From positions 1 through 9,823 of the forward strand of contig DBQV01000029.1 of assembly GCA_002305755.1 (NCBI GenBank): DNA of 9,823 bases. Direction: 5' to 3'. The notes beneath the pieces are model-generated. The model was not told the DNA's origin, searched no databases, and saw only the letters and a program-made list of their open reading frames with translations. How positions within the stretch are numbered: position 1 is the first letter of the stretch; the number at the start of each line of letters is the position of its first letter. Both the position numbers and the translations under genes were made by a program. Below, in pieces: positions 6,425-9,823 of the stretch. Source of the DNA: Christensenella sp. UBA1385. GTDB lineage: Bacteria; Bacillota; Clostridia; Christensenellales; Aristaeellaceae.

Positions 6425-6658
6425 TGCTGTCCCTCTCCTGAACCGATGCTGTCCGCGGATATCCGTTCCGCCCAGCCTGATCTGCGCCGCGCCGTACCGA
6501 ATGCCGGCCTGCGTCCCTCCGCGCACCGCGGAGGGATGATTTTCGGGGGAGAAGATACACACGGACAGGTGGCCATGAGGCACTCTGAACAGGGGCTGTA
6601 AAGCGGCTGTTTATCAGAGAAAAGGCGGTGCCCGGAACAAAAAAAGATGAGAAACAGT
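6425..6658 (+). other. Non-coding spacer between the transporter and ribosomal operons
   Basis: Apart from the terminator, this stretch holds no supportable gene. It contains a 10-bp direct repeat GATGCTGTCC (6423-6432 and 6445-6454, period 22 bp, the first copy overlapping the upstream stop) and a 10-bp palindrome CGGATATCCG (6456-6465). I assign no function to either. Frames open on the minus strand here show no protein character and lack convincing starts. The A-tract at 6639-6645 belongs to the downstream promoter region. Confidence 0.6.
6514..6543 (+). terminator. Rho-independent terminator of the permease/adaptor operon
   Basis: A perfect 10-bp stem, TCCCTCCGCG (6514-6523) with CGCGGAGGGA (6527-6536), has a CAC loop and is followed by TGATTTTC. 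The T-run is short and slightly displaced. The hairpin lies about 90 nt after the last stop of the operon and before the ribosomal promoter, so it separates the two transcription units. Confidence 0.7.
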
Positions 6659-6669
6659 GCAAAAAGCAC

Positions 6670-6698
6670 TTGCTTTTGCCATGAGACCTGCGTATAAT
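6670..6698 (+). promoter_or_regulatory. Strong promoter candidate for the S10 ribosomal protein operon
   Basis: TTGCTT (6670-6675) and a consensus TATAAT (6693-6698) are spaced by 17 bp. A-tracts at 6639-6645 and 6661-6665 lie upstream and could act as an UP element, as expected for ribosomal genes. Transcription would start near 6705. The -35 box lies inside an imperfect inverted repeat, GCAAAAAGC (6659-6667) with GCTTTTGC (6672-6679), which might be an operator or coincidence. Confidence 0.75.
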
Positions 6699-6704
6699 AA
6701 CAAG

Positions 6705-6900
6705 GCTGTCTGTTTAGGGATGACGCGATAGGTTGCCGCCCCGGCCTTGGGCGGGTAATTATCGCCGACCAGCCCGAAAATCGGGCGACGGACTCAGGCT
6801 CTCTGCCGCAAGACCAGGCGGCGGGGGATCACCGACGGGCGCGCAGGGTCATCTTGCGTCGGCCAGGCGCACGTGCCGGTCCCATGAGAACGATTTAATA
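6705..6900 (+). promoter_or_regulatory. Structured 5' leader of the S10 operon, candidate autoregulatory RNA
   Basis: About 208 nt separate the predicted transcription start from the rpsJ start, and I see no gene in it. Helices readable by eye: GGTTG (6731-6735) with CGACC (6766-6770) including one G-U pair, enclosing CCGCCC (6736-6741) with GGGCGG (6749-6754) and leaving an 11-nt one-sided bulge; GCCCGA (6772-6777) with TCGGGC (6781-6786); GCCGC (6805-6809) with GCGGC (6818-6822); and CCGACG (6832-6837) with CGTCGG (6857-6862). TCGCC (6762-6766) with GGCGA (6784-6788) is an alternative pairing that excludes the first two helices. No T-run follows any hairpin, so transcription attenuation by an intrinsic terminator is unlikely. 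L4 represses the S10 operon through a leader RNA in E. coli; a comparable role here is inferred, and I cannot match this RNA to a named family. Confidence 0.5.
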
Positions 6901-6912
6901 GGAGGAAATCAA

Positions 6913-7221
6913 ATGGCCAATCAGAAAATCCGGATCAAGCTCAAGGCTTACGAACACAACTTGATCGATCAGTCCGCCGAGCGCATCGTGGACACCGCGA
7001 AGCGCACCGGCGCGCGCGTCTCCGGCCCTATCCCGCTGCCCACCGAGAAGGAGATCGTGACCATTCTCCGTGCGCCGCACAAGTATAAGGATAGCCGCGA
7101 GCAGTTTGAGCGCCGCACCCACAAGCGGCTGATCGATATCCATAATCCCAATGCCCGCACCGTGGACGCCATGATGAAGCTGGATCTTCCCGCCGGCGTC
7201 GAGATCGAAATCAAACTGTAA
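6913..7221 (+). CDS. rpsJ: 30S ribosomal protein S10 (NusE)
   Basis: The product is 102 residues, the usual S10 length, beginning MANQKIRIKLKAYEH. It binds 16S rRNA in the head of the small subunit and also acts with NusB in transcription antitermination (family knowledge). Family blocks seen are the IRIKLKAYEH strand, GPIPLPTEKE (about 38-47) and the loop segment SREQFERRTHKRLIDI (about 61-76). The ATG at 6913 is chosen over the longer open frame upstream because TAGGAGG (6899-6905) sits 7 nt before it and the protein then aligns over its full length. It is the first gene of the S10 operon, preceded directly by the structured leader, and the rplC start follows 16 nt after its stop. Confidence 0.98.
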   Translation: MANQKIRIKLKAYEHNLIDQSAERIVDTAKRTGARVSGPIPLPTEKEIVTILRAPHKYKDSREQFERRTHKRLIDIHNPNARTVDAMMKLDLPAGVEIEIKL

Positions 7222-7237
7222 GGCAGGAGGAACCATC

Positions 7238-7879
7238 ATGAAAAAAGCGATTTTAGGCAAGAAGTTGGGCATGACGCAGAAGTTCCTGCCCGACGGCCGT
7301 CTGGTGCCGGTGACCGTGATTCTGGCGGGCCCCTGCACCGTGGTTCAGAAGAAGACCGTGGAAAAGGATGGCTACGAGGCCATTCAGGTCGGCTTTGAGA
7401 CGCTGAGTGAAAAGCGCGCCGAGAAGCTGATGAACAAGCCCGATGCCGGCCACTTCAAGAAGGCGAACGTCGCGCCCGCGCGTTACCTGCGCGAGTTCCG
7501 TCTGGACAACGCCTCCGAGTACGAAGTGGGCCAGTCGATCGGGGTTTCCGTTTTTGAGGCGGGGGACAAGATCGACGTGAGCGGCACCAGCCGCGGCCAC
7601 GGCTTCACCGGCGTGATCTACCGCTGGAACCAGTCCAGAGGCCCCATGGCCCACGGCTCCAAGTATCACCGCGGCGTCGGTTCTATGAGCGCGAACTCCG
7701 ACCCCAGCCGCGTGTTCAAGAACAAGCACATGTCCGGTCACTACGGCGTGGAGCGTGTGACGGTGCAGAACCTCGAAGTGGTGGAAGTGGATGCTGAGCG
7801 CAACCTGCTGCTCGTCAAGGGCGCGGTGCCCGGCCGGGCCGGCAGCCTGCTGTTTGTCCGCAATACCTGCAAAGCCTAA
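7238..7879 (+). CDS. rplC: 50S ribosomal protein L3
   Basis: This is a full-length L3 of 213 residues. It starts MKKAILGKKLGMTQKF, the characteristic N-terminus with the GKKLGMTQ motif. L3 is an early-assembly protein whose extended loop reaches toward the peptidyl transferase centre. The conserved loop is at about 117-167: TSRGHGFTG, NQSRGPMAHGSKYHR, then GSMSANSDPSRVFKNKHMSGHYG. AGGAGG at 7225-7230 sets the start, 7 nt upstream. The gene lies between rpsJ and rplD with short gaps of 16 and 17 nt, as in the standard S10 operon order. Nothing is truncated. Confidence 0.98.
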   Translation: MKKAILGKKLGMTQKFLPDGRLVPVTVILAGPCTVVQKKTVEKDGYEAIQVGFETLSEKRAEKLMNKPDAGHFKKANVAPARYLREFRLDNASEYEVGQSIGVSVFEAGDKIDVSGTSRGHGFTGVIYRWNQSRGPMAHGSKYHRGVGSMSANSDPSRVFKNKHMSGHYGVERVTVQNLEVVEVDAERNLLLVKGAVPGRAGSLLFVRNTCKA

Positions 7880-7896
7880 GAAGGAGGATAACGTTT

Positions 7897-8520
7897 ATGC
7901 CTAGCATTCAAGTTCTTAACATGCAGGGTAAGGCAGCGGGCGAGATGAATCTCTCTGATGAGATTTTTGCTGTCACGCCCAACGTGGCCGCCATGCATCT
8001 GGTCGTGCGTTCCATCCTGGCCAATCAGCGCCGCGGAACGCAGAGCGCCCTGACCCGCGGCAAGGTCCGCGGCGGCGGCCGTAAGATCTACCGCCAGAAG
8101 GGCACCGGTAACGCGCGTCACCATTCCAACCGCGCGCCCCAGTTCCGTCACGGCGGCGTGGTGTTTGCCCCCCAGCCGCGCGACTATGTGGTCAACGTGC
8201 CCAAGAAGGTCCGCCGCCTGGCGATGAAGAGCGCGCTGTCCAGCAAGCTGTCCGCGGGCGATCTGATCGTGGTGGACAAAATCAGCCTGGATGAGGCCAA
8301 GACCCGCCTGGTGGCCAAAATGCTCAAGGACCTGGGGGTCGAAAAGAAGGCCCTGCTGGTGACTGCCGGTCCCGACGAGACCCTGATCCGCGCCTCCCGC
8401 AATATCGAGTCTCTTTCCGGCGCCAACGTGAACACCCTGAACGTATATGACATCCTGCGCGCCGGCAAGCTGATCCTGGTGCAGGATGCTGTGAAAGGCA
8501 TTGAGGAGGTGTACGCCTGA
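7897..8520 (+). CDS. rplD: 50S ribosomal protein L4
   Basis: This is a 207-residue L4, normal length. The globular part binds domain I of 23S rRNA and the extended loop lines the exit tunnel. The loop is seen at about 46-92: RGTQSALTRGKVRGGGRKIYRQKGTGNAR, interrupted here only for length, then HGGVVFAPQPRDY. KKVRRLAMKSALSSKL (about 103-118) is also typical. AAGGAGG at 7881-7887 sets the ATG. In E. coli this protein represses its own operon by acting on the leader RNA and inhibits RNase E; whether that holds here is unknown. The stop TGA overlaps the rplW start by one base (TGATG). Confidence 0.97.
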   Translation: MPSIQVLNMQGKAAGEMNLSDEIFAVTPNVAAMHLVVRSILANQRRGTQSALTRGKVRGGGRKIYRQKGTGNARHHSNRAPQFRHGGVVFAPQPRDYVVNVPKKVRRLAMKSALSSKLSAGDLIVVDKISLDEAKTRLVAKMLKDLGVEKKALLVTAGPDETLIRASRNIESLSGANVNTLNVYDILRAGKLILVQDAVKGIEEVYA

Positions 8521-8816
8521 TGAAGAATCCTCATGATATCATCCTGCGCCCGGTCCTGACCGAAAAGGGCTACAAGGGCATCGCCGACAAGCAGTATGTT
8601 TTTGAAGTCGCCGTCGACGCCAACAAGGTGGAAATCAAGAAGGCGCTTGAAAAGGTGTTTAAGGACATCAAAGTTGAGAAGGTCAACACCCTGCGCCAGC
8701 TGGGCAAGATCAAGACTCAGGGCCGTACCAGCGGCCGCACCCCCGAAGTGAAAAAGGCCTATGTCAAGCTGACAGAAGACTCCAAGCCCATCGAGTTCTT
8801 CGAAGGCATGGTCTAA
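8520..8816 (+). CDS. rplW: 50S ribosomal protein L23
   Basis: The product is 98 residues, the usual size. L23 sits at the exit of the peptide tunnel and is a docking site for trigger factor and signal recognition particle. Typical features are DIILRPVLTEKGY (about 6-18), YVFEVAVDANKVEIKKALEK (about 26-45), VNTLRQLGKIKTQGRTSGRTPEVKKAYVKL, here split by family convention at the Gly-rich basic loop (about 60-85), and the C-terminal IEFFEGM. The ATG at 8520 shares its first base with the rplD stop, and the binding site GAGGAGGT (8503-8510) lies inside the end of rplD, so translation is coupled. Confidence 0.97.
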   Translation: MKNPHDIILRPVLTEKGYKGIADKQYVFEVAVDANKVEIKKALEKVFKDIKVEKVNTLRQLGKIKTQGRTSGRTPEVKKAYVKLTEDSKPIEFFEGMV

Positions 8817-8830
8817 GGGAGGAGTAAGAA

Positions 8831-9664
8831 ATGCCGATTCGTGTCTATAAGCCAACTTCCCCGGCGCGCCGCCTGATGTCGGTGCTGACCTTCGAAGAAA
8901 TTACCAAGAAGACCCCCGAGCGCTCTCTGCTGCAGCCCAAGAAGAAGAACGCCGGCCGCAACGCCCAGGGCAAGATCACCGTTCGCCATCAGGGCGGCGG
9001 GGCCAAGGCCAAGTACCGCGTGATCGACTTCAAGCGCAACAAGCTGGAAGTGCCCGCAAAGGTGGCCGCTATCGAGTATGACCCCAACCGCTCCGCCTTT
9101 ATCGCGCTGCTGCACTATCTGGACGGCGAAAAGCGCTACATCCTGGCCCCTCTGGGACTGAATGTGGGCGATACCATCCTCTCCAGCGAGTCTGCGGACA
9201 TCAAGCCCGGCAACTCCCTGCAGCTGCAGAACATCCCCGTCGGCACCCTGGTCCACAACATTGAGCTGCGCCCTGGCGCAGGCGGGCAGATCGCCCGCTC
9301 TGCGGGGGCCTACGCCCAGCTGATGGCCAAGGAAGGCGACTTCGCCACGCTGCGCATGCCCTCCGGCGAAATGCGCAGGGTGCCGATCATCTCTCGCGCG
9401 ACCATCGGAACCGTCGGCAACACCGACCATGAGAATGTACGCATCGGCAAAGCCGGCCGCAAGCGCCACATGGGCGTCCGTCCCACCGTCCGCGGCGTCG
9501 TGATGAACCCCGTGGATCACCCGCACGGCGGCGGCGAGGGCAAATCGCCCGTCGGCCTCCCCGCACCTGTTACTCCTTGGGGCAAGCCCGCTCTTGGCTA
9601 CAAGACCCGCAAGCACAAGAAGTATTCCAACCGCCTGATCATCAAGCGCGTCAACTCGAAGTAA
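8831..9664 (+). CDS. rplB: 50S ribosomal protein L2
   Basis: This is a 277-residue L2, full length, required for subunit association and peptidyl transferase activity. Conserved blocks include GRNAQGKITVRHQGGGAKAKYR (split here by the Gly-Gly-Gly motif, about 42-62), the DFKR segment near 66-69, EYDPNRSAFIALLHY (about 82-96), and GEKRYILAP (about 99-107). They continue with the IPVGTLVHNIELRPG loop (about 135-149), GGQIARSAG (151-159) and the signature NPVDHPHGGGEG (226-237), which contains the conserved histidine needed for activity in E. coli L2. The C-terminus TPWGKPALGYKTRKHKK is typical. AAGGGAGGAG at 8815-8824 sets the start and overlaps the rplW stop. Confidence 0.98.
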   Translation: MPIRVYKPTSPARRLMSVLTFEEITKKTPERSLLQPKKKNAGRNAQGKITVRHQGGGAKAKYRVIDFKRNKLEVPAKVAAIEYDPNRSAFIALLHYLDGEKRYILAPLGLNVGDTILSSESADIKPGNSLQLQNIPVGTLVHNIELRPGAGGQIARSAGAYAQLMAKEGDFATLRMPSGEMRRVPIISRATIGTVGNTDHENVRIGKAGRKRHMGVRPTVRGVVMNPVDHPHGGGEGKSPVGLPAPVTPWGKPALGYKTRKHKKYSNRLIIKRVNSK

Positions 9665-9691
9665 GTTCTTAGAAGGGAGGCACCAGAATCA

Positions 9692-9823
9692 ATGAGCCGT
9701 TCAGTTAAGAAGGGGCCCTATGTGCAGGAAGCGCTGCTCAAGCGCGTTGAAGATATGAACAAGTCGGGCAAGAAGTCCGTTTTGAGGACCTGGTCGCGCG
9801 CGTCGACCATCTTCCCCGATTTT
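9692..9823 (+). CDS. rpsS: 30S ribosomal protein S19, 5' part only
   Basis: The first 44 residues are present and the gene runs off the window end. The N-terminus MSRSVKKGPYVQEALLKRV is the S19 signature, followed by TWSRASTIFPDF, the conserved segment found just before the middle of the protein. S19 pairs with S13 in the head of the small subunit. AAGGGAGG at 9673-9680 lies 11 nt before the ATG, a rather long spacing. It follows rplB by 27 nt, in the standard operon position; rplV would be expected next. Confidence 0.97.
   Translation, partial: MSRSVKKGPYVQEALLKRVEDMNKSGKKSVLRTWSRASTIFPDF

Noticed and set aside
6423..6454. Direct repeat GATGCTGTCC, two copies 22 bp apart
   Set aside because: Only two short copies are present, one overlapping a stop codon, with no further units. 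This is not enough to call an array, attachment site or iteron.
6733..6912. In-frame N-terminal extension of S10 starting at 6733
   Set aside because: The extension would translate the structured leader, lacks a good binding site and is absent from the S10 family. TAGGAGG at 6899-6905 clearly sets the ATG at 6913.

Overview
The window is GC-rich bacterial chromosomal DNA. Strong Shine-Dalgarno sites of the AGGAGG type, tight gene packing and the gene content point to a Gram-positive, Clostridia-type Firmicute, perhaps a high-GC anaerobe from a gut-like habitat. The order-level assignment is inference; no rRNA or other decisive marker is present. All supported genes lie on the + strand.

Layout. 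Positions 1-126 hold a short reading frame that may be the tail of an upstream gene, closed by an intrinsic terminator at 142-174. Positions 175-536 hold a possible 49-residue ORF (264-413), a bulged hairpin framed by the inverted repeat AATTGTAA/TTACAATT (417-458), and a promoter candidate (475-503).

Positions 537-6424 form a compact five-gene operon. It encodes two MalF/MalG-type sugar ABC permeases, two paralogous HlyD/RND-adaptor-like membrane-anchored proteins, and a MacB/FtsX-like membrane protein. Three of the four junctions overlap (14, 4 and 11 nt). The fourth, a 46-nt gap, is bridged exactly by a 17-codon mini-ORF that overlaps both neighbours through ATGA. A perfect 10-bp hairpin at 6514-6543 ends the unit. 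Neither a solute-binding protein nor any ATPase gene is visible, so both the importer half and the adaptor/MacB-like half are incomplete on their own.

Positions 6639-6900 hold a strong promoter (TTGCTT-17-TATAAT with upstream A-tracts) and a roughly 208-nt GC-rich untranslated leader with several hairpins. They lead into the S10 ribosomal protein operon: rpsJ, rplC, rplD, rplW, rplB and a partial rpsS cut by the window end. The ribosomal genes look ordinary and intact.

The two points most worth a second look are the sugar-permease plus adaptor/MacB-like operon, which lacks energising and binding subunits, and the structured leader in front of rpsJ. I found no CRISPR array, insertion sequence, tRNA or rRNA.
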